Of a stretch of 64,000 nt of DNA, positions 1 through 8,779 are shown piece after piece. The DNA comes from Ureaplasma sp. (GTDB taxonomy: Bacteria > Bacillota_I > Bacilli_A > Mycoplasmatales > Mycoplasmoidaceae), in contig JAHHTK010000001.1 in assembly GCA_020024695.1 (NCBI GenBank), positions 1-64,000 of the forward strand, written 5' to 3'. The first letter of the stretch is position 1, and the number at the start of each line of letters is the position of its first letter. A program made the translations under genes and the position numbers. Under the pieces are notes generated by a model, which was not told the origin of the DNA, did no database searches, and was given only the letters and a program-made list of their open reading frames with translations.

Positions 1-141
1 CTTAAAGATCCATTAGAACACCAACACAGTTTGCATGAAATGGTTCAGCATGAAGTTGAAAAAATTGAAACCAAGCATGCCTTACATCAATCCAACAAAA
101 AATCAACAACAACCAACCAAAATAAAGCCAAACCTAAGTAA
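1..141 (+). CDS. C-terminal end of an unidentified protein (partial)
   Basis: An open frame enters from the left edge and stops at TAA 139-141, giving 46 residues. The tail is rich in His, Gln, Lys and Thr and looks like a disordered hydrophilic C-terminus. No motif is recognisable and the start lies outside the window, so no function is assigned. The reading frame is inferred only from its openness and codon usage. Confidence 0.5.
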   Translation, partial: LKDPLEHQHSLHEMVQHEVEKIETKHALHQSNKKSTTTNQNKAKPK

Positions 142-193
142 TTGAATGATTTAAATCATAGATTTATAACAATCACGTTATAATCATAATATT

Positions 194-216
194 AATGAAT
201 TAAAATTCATTTTTTC
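194..216 (+). terminator. Weak hairpin with T-run after the partial gene
   Basis: A short inverted repeat (ATGAATT/AATTCAT) is followed by TTTTTTC. It lies 50 bases after the partial gene and before the lipoprotein start. The stem is pure AT apart from one G-C pair, so the terminator call is tentative. Confidence 0.4.
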
Positions 217-258
217 ATACATAATTAAATTAAACTTAACTTTTATTAAGGAACAAAG

Positions 259-825
259 ATGAAATTTGGACGTTTTTTAAAAATTGGAGCACCTGTTTTA
301 GGTCTTGCTGCACTTGGTTCAACAACCGCTGTTGTTGCTACCAGCTGTTCTAGTAGTGATTCAACCCCAGCTAACATTGTGGCAGCAACCACATTAAACA
401 ATCAATTAGAATTATGATTTCATGCTTTTGATGCTAACAAACAAGCATTAATAAAATTTACTGATTTTAATGATCAACCTAGTTTTAACCAAGATGCAAT
501 TAATAATATCCAAGAAAGTGTCAAAACATTTAACAAAAATAATGCTGACAATTTCAAAAACTACAATGCTGATTTAAATGGATTACAATTGTGTTTTGCA
601 CCAACCAGTAAAGTAAACGGTTCAGATAAAATGTTTAAATTAACATTTTATTTAGGAACTAACCCTGCTGACTCAAATTTAGCTATTTCATTAGTTGGTG
701 CTGATGGTAAAGAACTTCACACTAACTTTCATGTAACAATCGCTCAAACAGCATCAACAACAACAGATACACCAGCACCAGCACCAACTGTTTCAGTTGC
801 ATGATTTCCTGGAAATAAAAAATAA
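259..825 (+). CDS. Small lipoprotein, unknown function
   Basis: This 188-aa protein starts at ATG 259, preceded by AAGGAAC. Its N-terminus is a lipoprotein signal: basic residues (MKFGRF), a hydrophobic core, and a lipobox-like VATSC with the acylated Cys at residue 30. After this come Ser/Thr-rich spacer residues and a globular region with no family I recognise, ending in an Ala/Pro/Thr-rich stretch (TPAPAPT) and WFPGNKK. Two UGA codons are read as Trp. It should be anchored to the outer face of the membrane after LspA processing (lspA lies at 17682-18347). A terminator follows directly, so it appears to be monocistronic. Confidence 0.75.
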
Positions 826-840
826 CGCTCAACATCATTA

Positions 841-867
841 AACACTAATTATTAATTAGTGTTTTTT
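841..867 (+). terminator. Rho-independent terminator of the lipoprotein gene
   Basis: A 9-bp stem (AACACTAAT/ATTAGTGTT) with a 5-base loop is followed by a run of T. It sits 15 bases after the lipoprotein stop codon. Confidence 0.75.
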
Positions 868-889
868 AGTAATGTTAAAGGAAGAATTT

Positions 890-1762
890 ATGAAACTAAA
901 TTTTCATTTAATCCAAAAAATAGATGATTTTAATGTTTTAAAACAACCTGGTATTTTAAGTTTTGATAAGGTCTTTTTAAACAGTTTCAACCTTGGTTTA
1001 GCCTTTATTTCTCTTAATGAAGCTAGTTTAAAAACCTTAAAACAAACAATAAATAATAAGATAATCTTATTTGAAGCAAGTATTAAGAAATTAGCCCAAA
1101 TTATGCCTGATGTTTGAATGAAACATCTTCAAACATTAATTAACCAAGCAAAAGATTTTTTAGCTTCAGATTTTAGCCAAACCATGACTTTTTCAGAAGT
1201 AATAAATTGAATTCAAGACAATCATTCAAATTTAATTCTTTTGAGTTCAATTTGAATGTTAAGTTTAACGACTAAAAAACCAACTTGATGTGAAACTCGG
1301 AAACATTATATTTATAAATCATTAGAACAAGTTCATGGTCAAGCTTTGCTCACTCAATCTAAACCAGATTTTTTATGTCAAAAGATTGAATTCATTAATC
1401 AAAACCCTTATTATTTATTATTACCAAGCAATTGGGATGTGGTTGATGTTTGTTTATGAATTGAAGATACTAATCTTTGGGTTCAATATTGAATCAATGT
1501 ACATTTAGTATTAAACCAAATTGATGATTTTGATTTCAACCAACCAATTGTGAAACAACCTGGAACTATTGATGCTCAACACCCCATTAATTGATATATC
1601 AAATCTAATCATAGTGTTTTGGCATGCAACTATTTAGTTCCCAATCGAAATCTCAAAGATTACAAAAATAATCTTAGTTATCTGGAACCAATTATTGTGT
1701 CAGCTTCCAGTCTGTTAATCATTGATCCAATTAATGGTTATGATTTAGAAAATGATCAATAA
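890..1762 (+). CDS. Hypothetical 290-aa protein
   Basis: The start at 890 is chosen over an in-frame ATG at 872 because AAAGGA at 878-883 is a good ribosome-binding site only for the later ATG. There is no signal peptide or membrane segment. The protein is rich in Leu, Ile, Asn and aromatic residues and contains many Trp encoded by UGA. I recognise no domain. The C-terminal half has beta-like segments (YYLLLPSNWDVVDV, PIIVSASSLLIIDP). It is followed by a hairpin terminator and then by convergent RNA genes. Function unknown. Confidence 0.7.
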
Positions 1763-1785
1763 GTGAACGGCAAAATATGAATCAA

Positions 1786-1826
1786 AAACCAAGCTCATCT
1801 AAAAGATGAACTTGGTTTAATTTTAT
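1786..1826. terminator. Bidirectional terminator between the 290-aa gene and tRNA-Ala
   Basis: The inverted repeat AAACCAAG-TCATCT / AGATGA-CTTGGTTT, with one internal mismatch and a 3-4 base loop, is followed by TTAATTTTAT on the plus strand. The minus strand also has T-rich flanks, so it could end both the 290-aa gene and the tmRNA-tRNA transcript. Confidence 0.7.
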
Positions 1827-1828
1827 AA

Positions 1829-1904
1829 TGGTGGAGCCTATGGGAGTCAAACCCACGACCTCATGAGTGCAAGTCAAGCGCTCTATCAACTGAGCTAAGG
1901 CCCC
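1829..1904 (-). tRNA. tRNA-Ala(UGC)
   Basis: The reverse strand folds as a cloverleaf. The acceptor stem is GGGGCCT pairing with AGGCTCC (one G-U), the D stem is GCTC/GAGC, the anticodon loop is CTTGCAC (anticodon TGC, Ala), and the T arm is GTGGG-TTTGACT-CCCAT. The CCA end is encoded. The second pair of the anticodon stem is a U-U mismatch in my fold. Its 5' end is one base downstream of the tmRNA 3' CCA, so the two are almost certainly made as one precursor and separated by RNase P. Confidence 0.92.
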
Positions 1905-1905
1905 A

Positions 1906-2283
1906 TGGTGGAGATGAGGGGAGTCGAACCCCTTTCCGCAACCAACTCCTTAATAACGTCTACAGTTTATTAAACTTTAGTCGTTTCTTTTAACTCTCTT
2001 TAAGGTTCATAAAAATTTACGAAATTGCGAACCTTAACCAAGAGCTTGCCTTCTTTTTTCATCAAAATAAAGGCTAGAAAACTTTAAAAACTATACTAAA
2101 TTATTATATAGTAAGAAACTTATTAGTAGCAAGCTACTGCTAAGTTTTGGTTTGCTAATTGGTTCATTACGAACGCATTAGCTTGGTTGTTTTTTTCTGC
2201 ATTTAAACAGATCTCGAAGCTGTAAGGGGCAAACCCCACTGCAGTTATTAGCTTATCAATCACGTCGAAACCGTGACATCCCC
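1906..2283 (-). ncRNA. ssrA: tmRNA (ssrA)
   Basis: This 378-base RNA has the hallmark ends of tmRNA. The 5' end GGGGATG pairs with CATCTCC near the 3' end, and the 3' T arm GGGGTTCGACTCCCC is followed by an encoded CCA. The mRNA-like part runs from the resume GCA codon at 2198-2200 to TAA at 2123-2125. It encodes a 25-residue tag beginning A-E-K-N-N-Q and ending N-Q-N-L-A-V-A-C-Y. tmRNA rescues stalled ribosomes and tags incomplete proteins for proteolysis. A GC-rich hairpin just after the 5' domain (CAGTGGGG/CCCCTTACA region) fits pseudoknot PK1. Confidence 0.95.
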
Positions 2284-2297
2284 AATTTCACTTAATT

Positions 2298-2325
2298 ATT
2301 TTAGCATAATTTTAAAATTAGTGAA
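2298..2325 (-). promoter_or_regulatory. Candidate promoter of ssrA/tRNA-Ala
   Basis: On the minus strand, TTCACT (-35-like, 2320-2325), a 16-base spacer and TAAAAT (-10-like, 2298-2303) lie 14 bases before the mature tmRNA 5' end. This is consensus matching only; a short 5' leader would be removed by RNase P. Confidence 0.5.
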
Positions 2326-2387
2326 ATCAAAACATTGGGAATGTCACAATTTTTTTTAATAATGGTCAGACCTAAAAATAGGTTGAA

Positions 2388-2975
2388 TTAAAACTTTAAA
2401 ATTGCGTATTTTCGAATATAACGTTCTGGTTTAATAAAACTGATTGCTTCAAAGACACATTCTTTTTTCTTGTATGCCCGAATATTAATGTTAAAGTTTA
2501 AATCAGGGTGCATAGATAAACATGGCCGTTCGTTAAAACTTAACACAATTTCATCAAACCCAAGGTTGGAGGCTAAGATGTAATTATTTGCCAGATCATC
2601 AAAACTATTTAACACAGCATTATTTTGCAACATTGGCATATAGACAAAAGTAAAGGCTTGGGCTTTTTCATTTAAGCGATATTCAATCGCATAATGACTA
2701 TGTTTATAATTAATGGAACATTCACAATCTAATATTAAACCGTTCAGGGGATTCAAAAGCATACTTGGGGTTTTAGCTAATTCATAGCCTTTGCCATGAA
2801 TTGATTTTAATAAACCCAAGTTGACTAATTGCAAATAAGCAGACCGAATGGTTAAACGACTCAAACCAAGCTTTTTCGCTAAAGTATTTTCACTAGGCAT
2901 AATATCGCCCACTTGGTACTTTAACGACACTGCTTTTAATAAAAAGTAACGAAAAACGTAAGCTTTAGCGTTCAT
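2388..2975 (-). CDS. GntR-family transcriptional regulator (HutC/UTRA-like)
   Basis: This 195-aa protein has an N-terminal winged helix (about residues 1-65) with the GntR pattern: PSENTLAKKLGLSRLTIRSA followed by LGLLKSIHGKGYEL. The C-terminal part (about 75-195) has the size and pattern of a UTRA effector-binding domain, seen here as LILDCECSI..., a YR-rich strand and a short C-terminal strand. Such proteins repress catabolic operons and respond to small metabolites; the ligand here is unknown. The ATG lies 2 bases after the stop of the preceding 210-aa gene, so it is the last gene of the smc-ftsY operon, an unusual place for a metabolite repressor. No operator was identified. Confidence 0.8.
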   Translation of the reverse strand: MNAKAYVFRYFLLKAVSLKYQVGDIMPSENTLAKKLGLSRLTIRSAYLQLVNLGLLKSIHGKGYELAKTPSMLLNPLNGLILDCECSINYKHSHYAIEYRLNEKAQAFTFVYMPMLQNNAVLNSFDDLANNYILASNLGFDEIVLSFNERPCLSMHPDLNFNINIRAYKKKECVFEAISFIKPERYIRKYAILKF

Positions 2976-2977
2976 AA

Positions 2978-3610
2978 CTATTTATGAGTTTGACGACGCA
3001 TATTGTCGTTTATTTCTTGTAAGCGTGCAAAATATAAATCAGAATCAAGGTTCACAAATTTTGTAATTAAAGTATTAATTAACTTTTCACTTAAAAGGGT
3101 ACGTTTTGCTCCTTCTCGTGCTTCAGGATTCTTTTTTCATTCCCGAATGGATAAGTTAGTGTCAGCATAATATTTTTCAATTAAGGCTTCAAATTCAGCA
3201 TCGGTATAACTAATACTTAATTCCTTGATTAATTCATCAAATAATAAGACTTTTTTGATTTCTTGTTTAGCTAATTCTTCGCCTAAGAAATCACGTCCTA
3301 AATTTGGTTGACGTTCAAACATCATTTCCACATTTTCTTTAAATCAAGGAAATTGTTTGATTCTTTCAATATCAGCAGGATCAAATTCATATTCGTACAA
3401 GGTACTAATGTAATCCATAATCGCATCAAAGGCCATGTCTCTAAAAATTGCATTATTCACCATGTTGTTGATTTCAACATCACTCTTGTTAGGAAAAATT
3501 TCTTTAATGTTTTTGATATGATCAAGAACTAATTGTTTTCCTGGCATATTTTGAATGACTACGTGAGCATTAAAATCAATTGGTTGTTGTTTTATAATCT
3601 TAGAACCCAT
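2978..3610 (-). CDS. Helical protein resembling trigger-factor C-terminal domain
   Basis: This 210-aa, strongly charged, helix-rich protein has one UGA Trp in the middle and one near residue 158. The pattern of an Arg/Gln/Glu helix (AKQEIKKVLLFDELIKELSI), then SYTDAEFEALIEKYY, a long helix, and LLSEKLINTLITKF resembles the C-terminal substrate-binding arms of trigger factor and the SurA N-domain. There is no visible FKBP-type PPIase domain or ribosome-binding motif (FRK). The ATG is 3 bases after the ylxM stop. Its place next to ftsY and ylxM (SRP pathway) would suit a chaperone for exported proteins, but that is inference from pattern and context; the family assignment was not verified by search. 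Confidence 0.55.
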
Positions 3611-3613
3611 AAG

Positions 3614-3913
3614 TTACTCCTCTAATTCTAATAATTTCTTTTTTAAATCTGGAAGTTCAATTTCTTGATAAAGTTTTTGGCGTTGTTGGGCTTTTCAAGC
3701 TAAATTTAAAGCATTTTCATACTCTTGCAATTTGGTTTCAGCTTTAATGATAGCATCATGCACAGCGGTGCGCGACACCCCATACATATCAGCAATCTCA
3801 CTAATTGACAAATCATCATAATAACTAGCTTCAAAATAATCTTGTTGACGTTTTGATAATAACGGTTTGTAATAAAAATAAAGTTTTGTATTAATGTCTC
3901 AATTTTTATTCAT
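3614..3913 (-). CDS. ylxM: YlxM/UPF0122 helix-turn-helix protein of the SRP operon
   Basis: This 99-aa protein has a sigma-70 region 4-like HTH: LLSKRQQDYFEASYYDDLS, then SEIADMYGVSRTAVHDAI, followed by a charged C-terminal helix. This is the YlxM/UPF0122 signature, a small protein normally encoded beside ftsY or ffh and linked to SRP function. Its ATG overlaps the ftsY end by 8 bases. Two UGA Trp codons (residue 5 and near 82) hide it from a standard-code scan. Confidence 0.88.
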
Positions 3914-4949
3914 ATTTAATATCAGCTACTAAACCATCAATAAAGCGTTCAAGATCAAATGGTTTTAAGTCATCAATTTGTTCCCCAAGACCAATCATCT
4001 TGACAGGAACGTTAAAAGCATCTTTAATGGCTAACACAATTCCCCCGTGGCTGGTTGAATCCATTTTAGCTAAGATGATGCCTGATAATTCAGCACATTC
4101 ATTAAAGGCCTTAGCTTGTGATAACCCACTTTGGCCCGTTGTTGCGTCCATGACTAATAATGATTCATGTGGGGCTTGTTGGTCAAACTTGTGAATAATG
4201 TTATAAACTTTTTTCAATTCATTCATCAAGTTGGCTTTATTTTGTAACCGACCCGAAGTATCAACAATGATTAAATCATAATGTTGTTCATAACCTTTTT
4301 GCATTCCTTCATAGACCACACTGGCTGGGTCTTGACCTGGTTTATGAGGGGTGACAATATCACAACCTAAACGCTGTGATCAAACACCTAATTGTTCCAC
4401 TGCCCCTGCTCTAAAGGTATCTCCAGCTACTAATAAGACCTTTTTGTTTTGATCAACAAAGTATTTAGCAATCTTAGCAATGGAAGTGGTTTTACCAACT
4501 CCGTTGGCTCCGACTACTAAAATAACGTTGGTTCGATCATTTTCAAGGTTAAAGTTGGTATTAATATCAGTGTCTTGAATGTAATAGGTAATTAATTTAT
4601 CTAAGATAATCTCTTTAATTAAATTCGGATTATCAACGTTTTGATAAGCAATTTCATTCTTAATTGCTTCCACAATTTTGCTAGCAGCAGTATATCCAAC
4701 ATCATAACTGACTAAGGTATCTTCAAGATTTTCATACCATTCGTCAGTCATGATCATTTTTTTGTCAACTAAGAGTTCAGCAATTGATTGGTCTAGTGCT
4801 GACGCTGATTTCTTTAACCCTTCATCAAAGGATTTTTGGTTTGGATCATTAAAAACCACTTGGTTTTTAAGGTTTGCTTCAGCGACAGCATCAACGGTTT
4901 GTTTATCTTTCCGTTTAATCTTACTAAATAGACGTTTGAAAAAACCCAT
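3906..4949 (-). CDS. ftsY: Signal recognition particle receptor FtsY
   Basis: This 347-aa SRP GTPase receives ribosome-SRP complexes at the membrane. A short basic, acidic N-terminal region (about 1-50) precedes the N domain and the G domain: G1 [10 protein letters not shown] from residue 147, the DTFRAGA motif at about 177, G3 VDTSGRLQ, G4-region [10 protein letters not shown], and a final [12 protein letters not shown] closing motif. The A domain is short, as is common in mollicutes. The start MGFFKRLF is 1 base after the smc stop. One UGA Trp lies just after the [13 protein letters not shown] segment. Confidence 0.96.
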
Positions 4950-4950
4950 C

Positions 4951-7896
4951 TTAATCTCCTGTCACAATTTTTCTAATTTCTTCTAATTTTAATTTAATGA
5001 CATCAGTAACCCCTGGGGCTGGCATAGTAACCCCGTAAAGATAATCACAAATTTGCATGGTGCCGTCTCGGTGGGTGATGACCATAAATTGGGTATTTTT
5101 GGAGTATTCTTTAATTAAGTGAGCAAACTTAACCACGTTGTTTGGGTCAAGAGCTGCTTCAGCTTCATCAAAGATTACTAACGGATAATTACTTGCTTTT
5201 AAGATTGCAAATAAAACCGATAAGGCCACTAAGGTTTTTTGGCCTGATGATAATAAATAAAGACTGGTAATCTTTTGACCAACTGGGTTAACTGACACGT
5301 TAATTCCTTGTTCAAAAATATCTTCATTACTTTCATCTAAACTAACTTTACATCAACCCCCATTAAATAAATATTCAAAGATGGTTGGCAAGGTTTCATT
5401 GATTTTATCAATTAAATCAGTATAAGCACTAACGGCTTGTTTTTGTAACCGAGCAATGATTTCTTTTAAAGAAGAAATGGTTCCTAAAAGTTCATTCTTT
5501 TGGTTATTTTTTTCATCCAAGTTGGCCTCAATTTCTTTTAATTGTTCAGCAGCTTGTAAGTTAATGTTTTTCATGTTAGCCAACTCGTTTTTTAAACGGT
5601 TGACGGTTAACACAATTTGAGTTTCTTCCATTCCTAAATCGTTATGGAAGTTTTCAATTACATTTTCTTCGGTCATTTTATAGAATGACACAATCCGATC
5701 CATAGCGGCTTGATATTTGTTTTTATAAGTGTTTAAATTGTTGTTTTTGTCGTTAATGGTGCGTAAGGATTCATTGATAAATTTATTTAATTGATTAATC
5801 TTTTCACTGAATTCTTTACTTTGTTTTCGAGCTTCAAAACGGTTATTTTTAACACTGGTTAATTTGGCTTGGTATTGTTGAATCCGTGCTTCATGATCCA
5901 CAATTTCTTTACTTAATTGGTCTTCAACAACCACTAAATCTTGTTTTTGATCAATAGAAGCAGTTAAGTCGTTGTATTGATCTTGGTTAGAAGCTAAGGT
6001 CTTTTTGGCTGATGATAATTTTAATTCAAAATTGGTTAAAACTTCTTGCTTAGAGTTTAAGTCATTTTGGTTGGCACTTAAATAACTTCGTTGTTCTTGC
6101 AAGTTTTGTTCATATTCAAATAATTCAGTTTCAGCAATTTTTAATTCAGCATTTAAATTGTCTAACTTTTCTTGGTAGTTGAAAAGCACATTGGTGTTCA
6201 TTCTTAAATAACCACCAGTAATGGTACCCCCAGCATTAAAGACATCTCCATCTAAGGTGATGACTTTGTAACGGTTTTTAATCCGTTGGGAGATAACTTT
6301 CGCATTTTGGTGTTCATCAGCAATGATGACATTCCCAACTAAATATTCAAGAACCTTTTGGAACCGAGGTTCAATTTTAATTAAAGAACTAGCCGTTCCT
6401 AAATAACCTTGGGTTTGGGTTAAAACATATTGTAATGATTCATCGATGGTTTTGGGTTTAACCACGTTTAAAGGAATAAAACTACAACGTCCTGCCCGAT
6501 TATTTTTTAAGTATTCAATACATTGACTAGCCACGTTTTCATTATCAACGATTAAATGGTTTAAGGTTTTTCCAAACGCTAATCCCATGGCAGTTTCATA
6601 TTTTTTAGGAATACTTAAATAATCTTGAACTAAGCCATTTAAACCATTGAAATTATTTTTAGCTTTTAATAAGGTGGTGACCCCTTTTTCACTAGCTAAA
6701 GCATTGGCATGGGTATTTTCCAAAATAATGATTTCATTTTTCAAATCATTTACAAGGTTTCTGGCTTTTTGATAATTGAAATTTAATTCATCAATGGCAC
6801 GTTTTCTTTTTTCAACAAGTTCTTTATATTCTTGATATTCTTCAGTCGCTTTTTGATGTTCGTGAGTTAATTGGTTAACTGCTGTGGTGTCTTCGCTAAT
6901 CATTTGGGCTAATAAACGAAGTTTGGTTTGAATGTCAGCTGAGTTTAATTGAGCTTGACGTTTCGCATCTAAATTAACTTTTCTTTCTTTTAAAGAATCT
7001 AATTTGGCTTTGGCATCATCAATTTTGTGTTCATAATCAGATTCTAATTGTTCATAACGGTTAATTTCAGCATCCACTTTATCTAACTCGTCCCGAGTAA
7101 TTTCTTCTTGAGCTTTAGCGGCTTCAATTAATTTATTGGTGCTGGACAAATCATTGCCCATGTCAGCAATCCCTTGGGTTCAGGTAGCTAAATTGCAACC
7201 ATAATAGTTTAATTCAATCCGTTTTAAAGCGTCTAATTTTTCGTTATAAAGTTCGACTTCCCCGACTTGTTTTCGTAACCCATCAGCATCTTTGTTAATA
7301 TAACGAATAGTGTTGTTTAACTTATCAAGTTCAATGCTGGTACTATTTAAGTTCTTGATAGCTTCTTTTTTATCTTGTAAGAACGGTTTGACCCCAGCTG
7401 CTGAAATAAAGATTTCTTTTCTTTCAGCTGGTTTGGCATTTGCAAATCAGTCCACACTATGGTTAGAAATAATACATAAACTATCTTTGGTTAACCCACT
7501 GTTAGCAAACAACGCTTTAACAGCAGTTAAGGTGGTTAACTGTTCGTTAATATAAAATGTGGATTCGTTTTTCGCCACGTCAAAATTTTTGGTGACGACA
7601 ACTTCATCAGCATCATATTTTAAGATTCGGGTTTTGTTATTAAACTTAAGTGTTACTGTTGCTTTGGAAGCAGCAGGGACAGTTTGTGATCCATGGAAGA
7701 CTAATTCGTTTTTCGCACGGCTTCGTAATTCTTTATTGGATTGTTCACCTAACACTCATTTGATCCCGTCAATAAAATTGGTTTTCCCAGACCCATTTGG
7801 TCCGACAATCCCAGTTAAATTTCCATCAAACGAGACATCCACTTTGTTGGCAAAACTTTTAAAGCCTTTGGATATAAAATTTTGTAAAAATATCAT
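4951..7896 (-). CDS. smc: Chromosome segregation ATPase Smc
   Basis: This 981-aa protein has the full SMC order. The N-terminal Walker A is GPNGSGKTN (residues 32-40). A long coiled coil follows, then a hinge around the middle (segments with [18 protein letters not shown] and [14 protein letters not shown]), a second coiled coil, and a C-terminal head with signature SSGQK (usual SMC form LSGGE) and Walker [13 protein letters not shown] (a variation on the usual LDEVDAALD). It forms the condensin core with ScpA/ScpB, which are not in this window. Two UGA Trp codons fall after N-S-V-D and after FNGG. The first gene of its operon; a promoter candidate lies at 7919-7948. Confidence 0.97.
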
Positions 7897-7918
7897 CTTA
7901 ATTACCTATATTATTTTT

Positions 7919-7948
7919 ATTATAAATAAAAGGTTCTATACTTGTGAA
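7919..7948 (-). promoter_or_regulatory. Promoter of the smc-ftsY operon
   Basis: On the minus strand, TTCACA (7943-7948) and TATAAT (7919-7924) are separated by 18 bases. The -10 matches the consensus fully and the -35 matches 5 of 6. It is 23 bases upstream of the smc ATG and downstream of the previous operon's terminator. Confidence 0.65.
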
Positions 7949-7970
7949 AACAAGACCTAAAAATTCATAA

Positions 7971-8000
7971 GAAAAAGAACGAGACCTCACGGTTTCGTTC
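7971..8000 (-). terminator. Terminator of the nusA-infB operon
   Basis: On the minus strand a 10-bp stem (GAACGAAACC/GGTCTCGTTC, one mismatch) with loop GTGA is followed by TTTTTC. It lies 10 bases after the stop of the small membrane protein and just before the smc promoter. Confidence 0.75.
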
Positions 8001-8010
8001 CTTTCATGTT

Positions 8011-8439
8011 TTATAAATTAATTCACATTGTTCAATAAAGAATAAATGCTAATAAAGCAACTAAAACAGCGACAATATAACAAGTTCATAAAAAGACTTG
8101 GTAAATTGGGCCTTTCGAAGTGTTGTTAACCCCAGCAATTCAAGAACCACTTAAATATAAATATGGTAAGACAATTAACCCAATGCTAATGAAGGCTAAA
8201 ATTTCAGCCGCTAATAAATATTGACTAAAAGCACTCACTTGGCTGGCTACTTGACTTGGTTCATGATAAATTAACCCAAGGGTTGCTCCTGCTAAACCGA
8301 TGATTAAGATGGTGAGAGCCAAAATGGTTCATCAAATATCACGGTAGTTTTTTGGATTTCTGGTCGCAATTTCCACCTTTTTTAAAAAGGTGACTTTGGT
8401 TGCTTTGGAAGCAGCAATATTGTTTTCAATACTATTCAT
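8011..8439 (-). CDS. Small membrane protein with three predicted TM helices
   Basis: This 142-aa protein has a basic, hydrophilic N-terminus (about 1-37, with KVTFLKKVEIATRNPKNYRD) and then three hydrophobic stretches: WWTILALTILIIGLAGATLG, YLLAAEILAFISIGLIVLPY and VFLWTCYIVAVLVALLAFIL. It ends at a Trp/Asn-rich tail. No family recognised. Its ATG overlaps the stop of rbfA (8432-8434), so it is translationally coupled as the last gene of the nusA operon. Six UGA Trp codons occur, hence it appears as fragments under the standard code. Confidence 0.75.
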
Positions 8440-8779
8440 CTTTATTTCATCCCTTAATAATTGCTTCAACCTCAGCAGCTGCAGCAACACTATTATCATA
8501 TATAAATTTTAACGTAGGAACTTTATAAGTGGATAAATTACTTGCAATAATTCCTCTAAAAAGACCACTAACTTTGATTAAAGCGTGCTTAGTTTGGTCA
8601 TAATCGTTGTCATCTGGACAAATTCAATAGCAAGTGGCAATGGATAATTCATTTGATAATTGCACTGCAGTGAAGGTCACACTTTGTAATAATGGATCAT
8701 CAACTGATCCTAAACATTCTGTGTTAAGAGTTTCAAGGATATTAGCTTCTAGTTTTGCTAAACGAATTCTATTGGCCAT
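8432..8779 (-). CDS. rbfA: Ribosome-binding factor A
   Basis: This 115-aa KH-like protein matures the 16S rRNA 5' region in late 30S assembly. It begins [19 protein letters not shown]; the strand [20 protein letters not shown] and the helix [18 protein letters not shown] match RbfA, ending with the Phe-Ile-Tyr-Asp-Asn-Ser segment. An in-frame ATG two codons upstream (8783-8785) is equally possible. It overlaps the infB end by 11 bases, the standard infB-rbfA order, and depends on coupling since no clear SD is visible. Confidence 0.88.

Noticed and set aside
872..889. ATG at 872 as start of the 290-aa gene
   Set aside because: It would place the clear SD AAAGGA inside the gene; the next in-frame ATG at 890 has correct spacing.
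1829..1904. U-U mismatch in the tRNA-Ala anticodon stem taken as a sign of a pseudogene
   Set aside because: All other stems, the T loop, anticodon and CCA are intact; one mismatch is tolerated.
7559..7960. Plus-strand open frame over the smc start
   Set aside because: It is antisense to the conserved smc N-terminus (Walker A) and has no ribosome-binding site.
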